The translations under genes were made by a program, and so were the position numbers. The notes beneath the pieces are model-generated. The model was not told where the DNA came from. It was given only the letters and a program-made list of their open reading frames with translations, and did not search any database. Shown here piece after piece: positions 34,073 through 42,253 of a stretch of DNA of 64,000 bases; the stretch's first letter is position 1, and every line of letters starts with the position of its first letter. This DNA comes from Suilimivivens sp009774465 (GTDB lineage: Bacteria > Bacillota > Clostridia > Lachnospirales > Lachnospiraceae): assembly GCA_947382645.1 (NCBI GenBank), contig CANDAE010000013.1:1-64000 (forward strand), read 5' to 3'.

Positions 34073-35937
34073 AAGCTTCCTTTCCAAGTATCTTCACCCC
34101 AGGCGGCTGTCACCTCTAAAAACTGTTTGCCATACTTTTTAAATTTATATTCTCCCACGCCGGAAACCTGAAGCATTTCCTCTTTTGTTCCCGGTTTCAA
34201 AATACACATATAGGTCAAAGTTTTATCAGAGAATACAAGATAAGGGGGCACCTTTTCCTTCCTTGCAATCTCCATGCGAAGGCGCTTAAGCCTTTCAAAC
34301 AGATTTTCCTCACCTTCTGAAAATTCCCTGCCAGCTGATATTTTCCCTTTGCGCCCTTTTTTGTCTGTTTTTACCCTGGCCGGATGCTCCTGCTCCCTTG
34401 CCATTTTCATGGTAATTTCAGCTTCCCCTCTTAAGACTGCCTCCGATTTTTCCGTCAGCCTTAAAACTGCATATTCATCCTTAGTCAAAGCCAGATAATT
34501 TTTCATCAACAGTTCATTCATCATCTGCCGCAGTTTATAAACCGGCACAGCCTTAAGGCTTCCATAAAAGGAATTTTGATTCATCCGGTATCCCCGTATT
34601 TTAGCGGTATCAGCTCCATGCACCGTCTCAATAATCACATTTACCCCATACCGCTGGCGGCACTCCTTTACGCATCCAATGAGCGCCCTTGCAGTTTCCG
34701 TCACGTCTACGGTTTCAAACTGACTTAAGCAGTTGGAACAATTTCCACAATAATTTTCTCCATATTCCCCAAAATACCGGAGAATATAATCCCGCAGACA
34801 TTCATTGGTAGAACAGTAAAAAGTCATGGTGCGGAGCCTTTCTCTGTCCCGCTCCATAACTGTTTCTCTGGTCAGCGGATCAAGCTCTTTGTTGTCCTGA
34901 TTGTTTTCTATAAAAAACTGATTGGTAATTACATCCTGCCCACTATATAAAAGGATGCATTCCGCAGGTTGACCGTCACGCCCTCCCCTTCCTGCCTCCT
35001 GATAATAAGATTCCAGATTTTTAGGCATTCCATAATGAAGTACAAATCTTACATTAGACTTGTCAATCCCCATGCCAAAAGCATTGGTTGCAACCATCAC
35101 AGGAGCTTTATCATAAATAAAGTCCTCCTGGTTCCTCTTTCTTTCCTCGTCGGTAAGCCCTGCATGATATCTTGTGGCGGCAAACCCCTCCTTTAAAAGC
35201 TTTTCACACACCTCCTCCACCATTTTCCGGGTAAGACAGTAAATAATCCCACTATCCCCGGGGTGACATTCCAGATAATTCTTAACAGCTCCGTATCTGT
35301 CCTTTGGAGCCATCACTCCAAAATACAGATTGTTCCTGTCAAATCCGGTGGTAATAAGAGCCGGCAATCGCAACTGTAAAAGGTCAATGATGTCCTCTTT
35401 TACTTCCTTAGTTGCAGTTGCCGTAAACGCAGCTATCACCGGACGTACCGGCAGTTTATCGATAAATTCCACAATTTTTAAATAGCTTGGCCTGAAATCC
35501 TGTCCCCACTGGGAAACACAGTGGGCTTCATCCACCGCCACCATCACTATATTGCCGCTTAGTGCAAAATCCAGAAATTCTTCCGTAAGAAGCCGCTCCG
35601 GCGCCACATAAATAATGGGATATCTCCCTTCCTTTGCATAAAGCAGTGCTTTTCTATACTGTCCCGGTGTCAGGGAGCTGTTTAAGTACGCTGCATGAAT
35701 TCCGGCCTGATTTAAACCCTCCACCTGATCTTTCATCAGTGAAATCAATGGAGATATCACCAGCGTGATTCCCTTCATCATTAAGGCTGGGATTTGATAG
35801 CATATGGATTTTCCGGCACCGGTGGGCATGATTCCCAGTACGTCCCTACCTTCCAAAATACTGTCAATTAAAAATTCCTGACCTTCACGGAAGGAGTCGT
35901 AGCCAAAATATTGTTTTAAAAGCCTTTGTTTTTCCAA
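34069..35937 (-). CDS. recQ: ATP-dependent DNA helicase RecQ
   Basis: 622 residues. It has the helicase core with GIMPTGAGKSICYQIPAL, DEAHCVSQWGQDFRPSY, TATA and GRGGRDGQPAECIL. A RecQ zinc segment follows (Cys in CLRDYILRYFGEYGENYCG then NCSNC), then a winged helix and a C-terminal HRDC domain (about 545-610). It unwinds DNA in recombination and repair. The start is TTG at 35937, 8 nt after GAGG, because no better codon is in frame. Its upstream region carries a 45-bp tandem repeat. Confidence 0.94.
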   Translation of the reverse strand: MEKQRLLKQYFGYDSFREGQEFLIDSILEGRDVLGIMPTGAGKSICYQIPALMMKGITLVISPLISLMKDQVEGLNQAGIHAAYLNSSLTPGQYRKALLYAKEGRYPIIYVAPERLLTEEFLDFALSGNIVMVAVDEAHCVSQWGQDFRPSYLKIVEFIDKLPVRPVIAAFTATATKEVKEDIIDLLQLRLPALITTGFDRNNLYFGVMAPKDRYGAVKNYLECHPGDSGIIYCLTRKMVEEVCEKLLKEGFAATRYHAGLTDEERKRNQEDFIYDKAPVMVATNAFGMGIDKSNVRFVLHYGMPKNLESYYQEAGRGGRDGQPAECILLYSGQDVITNQFFIENNQDNKELDPLTRETVMERDRERLRTMTFYCSTNECLRDYILRYFGEYGENYCGNCSNCLSQFETVDVTETARALIGCVKECRQRYGVNVIIETVHGADTAKIRGYRMNQNSFYGSLKAVPVYKLRQMMNELLMKNYLALTKDEYAVLRLTEKSEAVLRGEAEITMKMAREQEHPARVKTDKKGRKGKISAGREFSEGEENLFERLKRLRMEIARKEKVPPYLVFSDKTLTYMCILKPGTKEEMLQVSGVGEYKFKKYGKQFLEVTAAWGEDTWKGSL

Positions 35938-35972
35938 TTTTGTTTTCCTCTTGTGGTTCTTTTGTACCGCCT

Positions 35973-36228
35973 ACAGTTCAGCACCGCACATTCACGCTTG
36001 TGTCCGGCTGCACTGGCACAGTTCAGCACCCGCTCTCTCACTTGTGTCCGGGCTTCACTGACACAGTTCAGCACCCGCATCCTCGCAAAAGCGGCTGCTT
36101 CGCATCCGGCGCCGCCTTCGCGGCTTGTCTTTTGCTCATTTGCGGGCGCTCCGCTCATGAAATAATGTTAAAGCTGCTTCGAATGCAAGCATTCACGCAT
36201 CTTTAGCATTATTTCATGGCTGAACTGT
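35973..36228. repeat. 45-bp tandem repeat with inverted end, upstream of recQ
   Basis: ACAGTTCAGCACC begins units at 35973, 36018 and 36063, an exact 45-bp period over about 2.4 units with scattered substitutions. A further 63-bp palindrome (36156-36218) has arms CATGAAATAATG / CATTATTTCATG. The block closes with GCTGAACTGT (36219-36228), the reverse complement of the unit's first ten bases, giving it terminal inverted repeats. It fills most of the recQ to toxin-antitoxin gap. On the minus strand the repeats would read RVLNC at 15-residue steps, but no ribosome site supports translation. Confidence 0.7.
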
Positions 36229-36258
36229 TATGATATTGATTATACGCCAAAAAAAATC

Positions 36259-36287
36259 TTTACATGGTATAAAAACAAAGATATAAT
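36259..36287 (+). promoter_or_regulatory. Promoter of the toxin-antitoxin operon
   Basis: -35 TTTACA (36259-36264), 17-bp spacer, -10 TATAAT (36282-36287). The next gene starts at 36549, so the transcript has a leader of about 250 nt that contains the hairpin chain. Confidence 0.7.
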
Positions 36288-36339
36288 GATATCATAAAAT
36301 TGATATATTTTTTTAAATTAATTAAAATGCTTATCGCAT

Positions 36340-36546
36340 GGAGGAAAGGTTGAATAAAAATGCGTATTCAACCTATTGATTTGCACGCGCGCAGCAGCGC
36401 GCAGATGGGTATAAGGTTGAAAAATCACACTGATGTGCTGATTTTTCAACCACGAGTTTGTGCCGGAGCCACAAACTCGATATCGCAGAGCCAAATTTGA
36501 AATTTGGCTCGCGGCCTTCGCTAGAACAGCTCCGGCATGGAGGAAA
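36340..36546 (+). repeat. Hairpin-chain leader repeat, copy A
   Basis: Five successive hairpins occupy the leader. In order: GGTTGAATA / TATTCAACC; GCGCGC-AGCA-GCGCGC; GGTTGAAAAATCA / TGATTTTTCAACC; CGAGTTTGTG / CACAAACTCG with loop CCGGAGC; and GAGCCAAATTT / AAATTTGGCTC. The block starts and ends at GCATGGAGGAAA (36336-36347 and 36535-36546), a 12-bp direct repeat. The second copy is the antitoxin's ribosome site. TGCCGGAGC (36461-36469) is complementary to GCTCCGGCA (36529-36537), which abuts that site. The first half recurs at 59960-60035 and the second half at 11877-12044. Confidence 0.75.
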
Positions 36547-36548
36547 AT

Positions 36549-36815
36549 ATGATAATTAAAGCTTCGGCAGCTTTGCGCAATGATTATGCTTCCATCTCAA
36601 CTATGGCAAAGGAAACCAAAGAGCCTATTTATATAACGAAAAATGGCGAAGGTGATTTAGTCCTTATGAGCATTGATGCATTTGAAAAAAGGGAACAGAT
36701 ATTAAAGCTTCGCGAAAAGGTGCTTCAGGCAGAGCAGGAGCGCATTGATGGAATGGAAATCTTAAGCGTACAGCAGGCGAGAAAACAGTTAAGTGAACGA
36801 TTAAATGGCATATAA
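36549..36815 (+). CDS. RelB/Phd-type antitoxin
   Basis: 88 residues. The N-terminal part (MIIKASAALRNDYASISTMA) and EPIYITKNGEGDLVLMSID match Phd/YefM-RelB antitoxins, which bind operator DNA as dimers and neutralise the toxin through their C-terminal helix. The ATG at 36549 follows GGAGG by 5 nt. It overlaps the toxin gene by 11 bp, so the two are coupled. Autoregulation is expected from the family; the long structured leader adds an unusual layer. Confidence 0.9.
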   Translation: MIIKASAALRNDYASISTMAKETKEPIYITKNGEGDLVLMSIDAFEKREQILKLREKVLQAEQERIDGMEILSVQQARKQLSERLNGI

Positions 36816-37110
36816 AGTTGAAATTCTTCCTACTGCCTGGGAAGACTTAAAACAAATTGAAGACTGGTATCTGGTACAATTTGACGCAGAAACAGCTTTA
36901 AAGGTAAGTGACTCTATTCTTGATGCCATCGAGCAATTAGAGCTTCTTCCCGATTCCGGTTCATTGACGCCGGACGAATGGCTGAATCAAAAGGGATATC
37001 GAATGCTTATCTGTAAAAAACACGTTATTACTTACAAACAGGTGAAAAGCAAAATATATGTATACCATATAGCAGACACACAGACAAAATACACAAAATT
37101 ATTTTTTTAA
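36805..37110 (+). CDS. RelE/ParE-superfamily toxin
   Basis: 101 residues. AYKVEILPTAWEDLKQIEDW and the C-terminal VYHIADTQTKYTKLF fit the RelE/ParE fold, with GYRMLICKKHVITYKQV forming the central strands. RelE members cleave mRNA on the ribosome and ParE members poison gyrase; the sequence does not decide which. It is co-transcribed with its antitoxin. Confidence 0.88.
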   Translation: MAYKVEILPTAWEDLKQIEDWYLVQFDAETALKVSDSILDAIEQLELLPDSGSLTPDEWLNQKGYRMLICKKHVITYKQVKSKIYVYHIADTQTKYTKLFF

Positions 37111-37125
37111 AGCAGGAGGTTCTTT

Positions 37126-37779
37126 ATGAAAAAGGCAGTTATTTTCGACCTGGACGGACTACTGATTGACAGTGAAATTATCTCTTATCAGATTTATTGC
37201 GATATTCTTGGAAAATACGGACATTCTTTGACCATAGAAGAATATGCTCATACATTAAGCGGAAAGACTGCAGTTGTAAACATGAAAAACGTAATAGCCT
37301 CCTATCGGCTTCCCTTTACTTTAGAAGAAGCCCTTGCCTTTGAAGAGGAAATAGAAAAGGGATATCTGGAAAAAGGCGTTGCCCTAAAGCCCGGGGTAAG
37401 AGAACTGCTTCAATATTTGAAAGAACATCAGATTAAGATGCTGCTTGCGTCTTCCAGCTTAAAAGATCGGGCAATGGGCATTTTAGCAGAAAACAAAGTA
37501 GATCATTATTTTGATGCTATGGTTTTTGGCCCGGAAGTAGAGCGTGGCAAGCCCTTCCCCGATATTTTCTTAAAAGCCTGTGAAAAAGCCGGTGAGGATG
37601 CAAATGATTGTCTGGTACTTGAAGACAGTGAAGCAGGCATACAGGCGGCGCATTCCGCAGGCATTGATGTGATCTGTATTCCTGATATGAAACAGCCGGG
37701 AGAAGAATTTAAAAAGATGGCAGTCTGCACCCTGCCATCCTTAGAAGACGTAATTGGTTATCTTAAATCCTGCTGTTGA
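37126..37779 (+). CDS. HAD-family phosphatase (beta-phosphoglucomutase-like)
   Basis: 217 residues. Motif I is FDLDGLLID (nucleophile Asp). A helical cap domain follows, then motif II SS (LASSSL), a lysine in ERGKPFPDIF and motif IV LEDSEAG. This is subfamily IA, acting on a small sugar phosphate or similar substrate. AGGAGG lies 6 nt before the ATG. It is 15 bp after the toxin gene, so it is probably read through with it. Confidence 0.88.
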   Translation: MKKAVIFDLDGLLIDSEIISYQIYCDILGKYGHSLTIEEYAHTLSGKTAVVNMKNVIASYRLPFTLEEALAFEEEIEKGYLEKGVALKPGVRELLQYLKEHQIKMLLASSSLKDRAMGILAENKVDHYFDAMVFGPEVERGKPFPDIFLKACEKAGEDANDCLVLEDSEAGIQAAHSAGIDVICIPDMKQPGEEFKKMAVCTLPSLEDVIGYLKSCC

Positions 37780-37821
37780 CAGTATATTTTGTAACTAAAA
37801 TGCAGAATTGCTGCCATATTT

Positions 37822-39045
37822 TTAAACCATCCAGACAGGGACAATATAGTTGTCCCTGTTAATTGCACTTAAATTTGGCTTCATACAAATAACTGCTCCC
37901 TTGTCCCTGGGCACTGATGCCCTGTCAAGGAGATGAAATGTTTTTATAAGTTCCGGCCGGGGGGCGGCAGTCTTTTTTATCTCAATGGGATTTAAAACCC
38001 CGTCATGCTCCAGAATAATATCTATTTCCTTTGCATCTTTATCACGATAATAATACATAAACGGTTCCATACCACAGTTTAAATAAGTCTTTGCGATTTC
38101 AGCCACCACATATGTTTCCAGTATTGCCCCATTCATGGCGCCGCTTTCTAAGGTTTGCGGGCTGCTCCATTTTGTCAGATAGCATACCAGACCTGTGTCA
38201 TAAAAGTACAGCTTTGGCGTTTTTACAAGACGTTTCAGCAGATTATTGGAATAAGGATGCAGGTAAAAAATAGTTCCAAGCGCCTCTAAAATATTCAGCC
38301 AGGATTTGGCCTGTGCCTGATTGATATCCGCATCCTGTGCAATGTCCAAAATATTCAGCATCTGGCCGCTTCTGGCTGCCACAGTCGTTATAAAACGCAG
38401 AAACTTCAAAGAATCTATTGCCTCGGAAAGGGCTTTTACATCCCGCTCTATATAAGTGTTTAAATAACTGCTGTAAAAAATCTGGCTGTTACTGACGGTT
38501 CCATTTAAGACAGCCGGCATAGAACCTTTATAAATTCTTTCAAAAATTCCCATTGTGTCAGCTGGTTCACGCTTTTTTTCCCTCAAAGATAATTCCTGGA
38601 AATCAATTCTGAAAGGCCCTGCACTTTCGCCGCATACCTCAGCCTGAGATAAAGAAGTCATAGAAAGCACTGCTGCCCTTCCGGCAAGGGATTCCTGCAC
38701 CCCTTTCATCAATCGAAACAATTGTGAACCAGTCAGCCAGAAAGCTCCCTTCTCCTTATATTTGTCTGCATAAATCTTAATATAGGGAAATAATTCCGGC
38801 GCATATTGCACCTCGTCTATAAAAACCGGCGGTTTGTGAAGCTGCAGAAAAAGTTCTGGATCATTCCTGGCTATGCTTCTCTCATTCAGGTCATCCAGCG
38901 ATACATAGCTTCGATTTGTATTTTCCATCAGCTTTTGAAGCATGGTTGTCTTGCCCACCTGACGGGGGCCTGTAATCAAAACTACCGGATATTCCTTTGT
39001 TACCTTTTGTACCACTGATTCCAGATTTCTCGAAATATACTGCAC
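37822..39045 (-). CDS. AAA_14/DUF4143 ATPase
   Basis: 407 residues. Walker A is GPRQVGKTT and Walker B VFIDEVQ, followed by LTGSQLFRLMKG. The C-terminal DUF4143 part has a PD-(D/E)xK-like stretch, AKEIDIILEHDGVLNPIEIK. Such proteins are common in gut Firmicutes and their job is unknown. The GTG at 39045 has AAAGGAG 6 nt upstream; the upstream ATGs lie before that site and are less likely. A palindrome at 39058-39093 covers the promoter-proximal region. Confidence 0.85.
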   Translation of the reverse strand: MQYISRNLESVVQKVTKEYPVVLITGPRQVGKTTMLQKLMENTNRSYVSLDDLNERSIARNDPELFLQLHKPPVFIDEVQYAPELFPYIKIYADKYKEKGAFWLTGSQLFRLMKGVQESLAGRAAVLSMTSLSQAEVCGESAGPFRIDFQELSLREKKREPADTMGIFERIYKGSMPAVLNGTVSNSQIFYSSYLNTYIERDVKALSEAIDSLKFLRFITTVAARSGQMLNILDIAQDADINQAQAKSWLNILEALGTIFYLHPYSNNLLKRLVKTPKLYFYDTGLVCYLTKWSSPQTLESGAMNGAILETYVVAEIAKTYLNCGMEPFMYYYRDKDAKEIDIILEHDGVLNPIEIKKTAAPRPELIKTFHLLDRASVPRDKGAVICMKPNLSAINRDNYIVPVWMV

Positions 39046-39057
39046 AGTGTTCTCCTT

Positions 39058-39093
39058 TCGGCTAATTTTCATCATAAATATATATTAGCCGAA
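39058..39093 (-). promoter_or_regulatory. Palindrome upstream of the DUF4143 gene
   Basis: TTCGGCTAAT (39058-39067) and ATTAGCCGAA (39084-39093) are perfect 10-bp inverted arms 16 bp apart, spanning TATATAT. The pair ends 2 bp from the ribosome site. It looks like an operator for a dimeric regulator, possibly the gene's own product. Confidence 0.5.
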
Positions 39094-39099
39094 TTTATT

Positions 39100-41457
39100 T
39101 TATTTGGCAAGTATTTCCTGCCACTCAATCCTTACCTTAAAGAGATCCCCGTCAATTTCCACTTTCATCTTTCCACCCTGCACCTCCACAAAGCTTCTTG
39201 CAATGGCAAGCCCTAGCCCGCTTCCTTCCGTATTTCTGGAGCTGTCGCCCCGCACAAACCGTTCTGTTAGATCTTCGGCCGGAATATTCAGCTCTGCCGC
39301 CGACATGTTTTTCAGTTCAATGACAATTCCCCTTTCTGTCTTTTCCGCTTTTACGTACACTCTGGTATGAGGCATGGCATATTTAATAATATTGGTATAA
39401 AGATTTTCAAATATTCTGTAGGTTTTCTGGCTGTCCAGTTTCAGAATGGTCTTTTCCTCCGGCATCTGAAACCGGAAAACCAGATCCGCCTCCTCCACTC
39501 TGTCCTCATATTCCAAATACACCTGGCGAATCAGATTGCAGATGTCCACATCCACAAGGTTTAAGGTAATATTACCACTTGTTGCCTTGCTGACTTCAAA
39601 CAAATCTTCAATAAGAAATTTTAATCTGGCAGATTTTCTTTTTAATACATCCAGATATTCCGTTCTCTGCTCCGGCGTAATGCTTTCATCCTCTAACAGC
39701 TCAATGTAGGTAGTGATTGCTGTGAGAGGGGTTTTTAAATCATGAGATACATTTGTAATCAATTCTGTTTTCATTTTCTGACTTTTTACCTCCTCTTCCA
39801 CTGCTACCTTAATTCCATCCTGAATCTTGGAAAGTTCCTCCTTATAGGACTCAAAGATTCCCCAGTCGTTATCAAACTGCGTCTGCAGGTTTCCGTTTGC
39901 AATTGACCGGGTGGCGTCAAAGAGGTTCCGGTACTGGGCCTGAATGTTCTGCACATACTTTTTCATACAGAAATACAGGATGATACTGTAGATAAAAAGC
40001 GCCATCCACCCAAATACCCACATGCAGCAGACTAACGCAAGCAGCAGGAAATTAACCACCACCAGCTTTTTTATAGTTTTATTGGCCTGCTCCCCTAAAT
40101 CCACATGGAGAATTTCATCTTTAAATTTATCCACATTTCTTCTGCAGAACCGTTTTGTCCAGACTCCAATTTTATAAATAAGACTTCTTTCCCTTATAAA
40201 GGCTCTGATGCCAATCACAAACACTTCTCCAAAAGAAGTGATAAGATAATACCATCCTGCAAACGCCACAAAGAGAATTCCCAGATTAATGATGCAGGTC
40301 AAAACAGGATACGCCGCCTCCGGAATCCACCCTATGCTTGTGTAAAGCTGATCAAACCGGCCTCTGTTTGTAAAGTTTACCAGCCCGATAATAATATTTT
40401 CGCCAATTCCAATCAGCATAAATATTGCAAGTAAGGATACCTCTATATGCAGTTTTTCCACCGTCAATGTATGAAGACAGTACTTTTTGACACGTACCAT
40501 AATTAAGGCAATCACTGCAAGTACAAAGAAAAATGTAAAGAAGACGCCAATGGTATCTGCCCGATAATAAGCAACATATTCGATGTACTCCTGTCCTGAT
40601 ATCAAACTTGTATCCTGGGTTAAAAGTTTTTCCTGCTGCTCAGCCGTAAGGGCAAAAATGCAGGTAATGTTTTTCGGCATACTGGATACTGTAATTTTTT
40701 CTTTCCCCAGATTGCCATTGCTGTCCTGAAAGAAAATACTTCCATCCGAATAGATATCCCCATACTCATAGGAAACATTGCCCCAAAAAACTGTCCATAA
40801 ATGATTGCTCTTTAAGTTAAGCTGCGCGCTTTTTAACAACTCCGCCGAATTTTTTCCTTTTACCGCCACTCTCTCTAAATTTCCGGCATTTCCATAGGAT
40901 GCTCTGATATAGTAAACATACTCGGAATTCAGTTCTTCATCCGCCTCTTCTGTGCCCAGATTTTCTATTTCTCTTCCTGTGTTTTTAATCATTTTACCTG
41001 TTGCGTGATCAATCACACAGTAGTCCATCTCTTTGGTAATTCCATTCAGTACCTCTGACTGCCAGCCCCGAAGAATATTGTTAACCCGCTCCCTGCACAT
41101 CAGCTTCCAGCTCTCCGCATTGGCATAGGAACCTATATTCAGCGTGCTTCCGTCAAAAAATTCCTGTTCTGCGCCATCCAGTTCCCCCAGCATTTCTTCT
41201 TCCGCCTGCAAATATAAATCTGCGTACTCTACCGTCCTGCCTGTGGCTGCTTCCGTAACATCCTTATAAAGCACACAACTTCCCTGATAAAGCTGGAAAA
41301 GGAAATTTGAACTGCTAAAAGCATCTACATCATACTCCGCCGCCCGATTTTCAAATACAGGATACATCATAAAATATCCCACTGACGCTGTTATAATAAA
41401 AATTAACGCTATAATAAAACTGAATTTCTTACTGCTTATCGATTTTGTATCCAACAC
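39100..41457 (-). CDS. Sensor histidine kinase with large multi-TM input region
   Basis: 785 residues. One helix near residue 15 is followed by a large outer domain (about 35-300), four or more membrane helices (about 305-480), a HAMP-like stretch, a HisKA domain with VSHDLKTPLTAITTYIELLE, and HATPase with RGDSSRNTEGSGLGLAIARS. It phosphorylates the regulator encoded just upstream. The start is TTG at 41457 with GGGG nearby; the regulator gene overlaps it by 29 bp. The signal is unknown. Confidence 0.88.
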   Translation of the reverse strand: MLDTKSISSKKFSFIIALIFIITASVGYFMMYPVFENRAAEYDVDAFSSSNFLFQLYQGSCVLYKDVTEAATGRTVEYADLYLQAEEEMLGELDGAEQEFFDGSTLNIGSYANAESWKLMCRERVNNILRGWQSEVLNGITKEMDYCVIDHATGKMIKNTGREIENLGTEEADEELNSEYVYYIRASYGNAGNLERVAVKGKNSAELLKSAQLNLKSNHLWTVFWGNVSYEYGDIYSDGSIFFQDSNGNLGKEKITVSSMPKNITCIFALTAEQQEKLLTQDTSLISGQEYIEYVAYYRADTIGVFFTFFFVLAVIALIMVRVKKYCLHTLTVEKLHIEVSLLAIFMLIGIGENIIIGLVNFTNRGRFDQLYTSIGWIPEAAYPVLTCIINLGILFVAFAGWYYLITSFGEVFVIGIRAFIRERSLIYKIGVWTKRFCRRNVDKFKDEILHVDLGEQANKTIKKLVVVNFLLLALVCCMWVFGWMALFIYSIILYFCMKKYVQNIQAQYRNLFDATRSIANGNLQTQFDNDWGIFESYKEELSKIQDGIKVAVEEEVKSQKMKTELITNVSHDLKTPLTAITTYIELLEDESITPEQRTEYLDVLKRKSARLKFLIEDLFEVSKATSGNITLNLVDVDICNLIRQVYLEYEDRVEEADLVFRFQMPEEKTILKLDSQKTYRIFENLYTNIIKYAMPHTRVYVKAEKTERGIVIELKNMSAAELNIPAEDLTERFVRGDSSRNTEGSGLGLAIARSFVEVQGGKMKVEIDGDLFKVRIEWQEILAK

Positions 41458-42136
41458 CCCACACCACCTTTAAATATTTTGGTTCCTTCGGATTAATTTC
41501 TATTTTCTCCCGAATTTTTCTTACATGCACCATAATTGTGTCCGTATTAATCGCCTGCTCGTTCCATACTCGTTCATAAATTTCCTCCGCTGAAAATACC
41601 CTGCCCGGATTTTTCATTAAAAGCATTAATATCTTAAACTCCAAGGGCGTTAACTTTACCGGCTTTCCATCTACAAAGACTTCCACCGTCTCCTCATTGA
41701 GTTCAAGCCCGCCGATGGTATACACTTTATCATTGGCCGCCTTTTCTCCCACTGCCTGCAGAAATTTTTCATACCGCCGCAGATGGGAATTCACCCTTGC
41801 AAGCAGCTCCATTGTGGTAAAAGGTTTGGTCACATAGTCATCTGCCCCCATGTTAAGCCCCATAATCTTATCCACTTCCTCTGATTTTGCAGAAAGCATG
41901 ATCACCGGAAAATCATAGCCCTTTTCCCTGGTCTTCATCATCATAGTAATTCCGTCCATCCTGGGCATCATCACATCCACGATTGCCAAATGAATCTCCT
42001 CTTTCTCAATTTTTTCAAGTCCTTCCACACCGTCAGCTGCCTGAAATACAATATATCCCTGATTCTTTAAATAAATCTCAATTCCCTCACGAATTTCCTT
42101 GTCATCCTCAACAATTAAAATATGATACCCTTCCAT
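41429..42136 (-). CDS. OmpR-family response regulator
   Basis: 235 residues. The receiver has VEDDKE, Asp in AIVDVMMPRMDGI and Lys in YVTKPF. The winged-helix domain has LTPLEFKILMLLMKNPGRVF, then VHVRKIREKI. The ATG at 42136 is natural for the family but its purine-rich site (AAGGGGG) lies 13-14 nt away. It overlaps the kinase gene, so the two are translated together. Confidence 0.9.
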   Translation of the reverse strand: MEGYHILIVEDDKEIREGIEIYLKNQGYIVFQAADGVEGLEKIEKEEIHLAIVDVMMPRMDGITMMMKTREKGYDFPVIMLSAKSEEVDKIMGLNMGADDYVTKPFTTMELLARVNSHLRRYEKFLQAVGEKAANDKVYTIGGLELNEETVEVFVDGKPVKLTPLEFKILMLLMKNPGRVFSAEEIYERVWNEQAINTDTIMVHVRKIREKIEINPKEPKYLKVVWGVGYKIDKQ

Positions 42137-42253
42137 GATTACAATAATGCCCCCTTCAAAGTCTAACCGTTTACCTGGATAATTGTGAAAAGATAAAATG
42201 GTGGGAATATTCATTCAATTTGTAAATTTCTCAATTACCACACTAACTGTTTT

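Noticed and set aside
35973..36080. Regularly spaced repeats that could be a CRISPR array
   Set aside because: The unit is a 45-bp tandem repeat with no separate unique spacers, only about 2.4 copies, and no cas genes nearby.
35916..36158. Possible minus-strand gene with RVLNC repeats
   Set aside because: It is only a reading of the 45-bp tandem repeat, runs into recQ in another frame and has no ribosome site.
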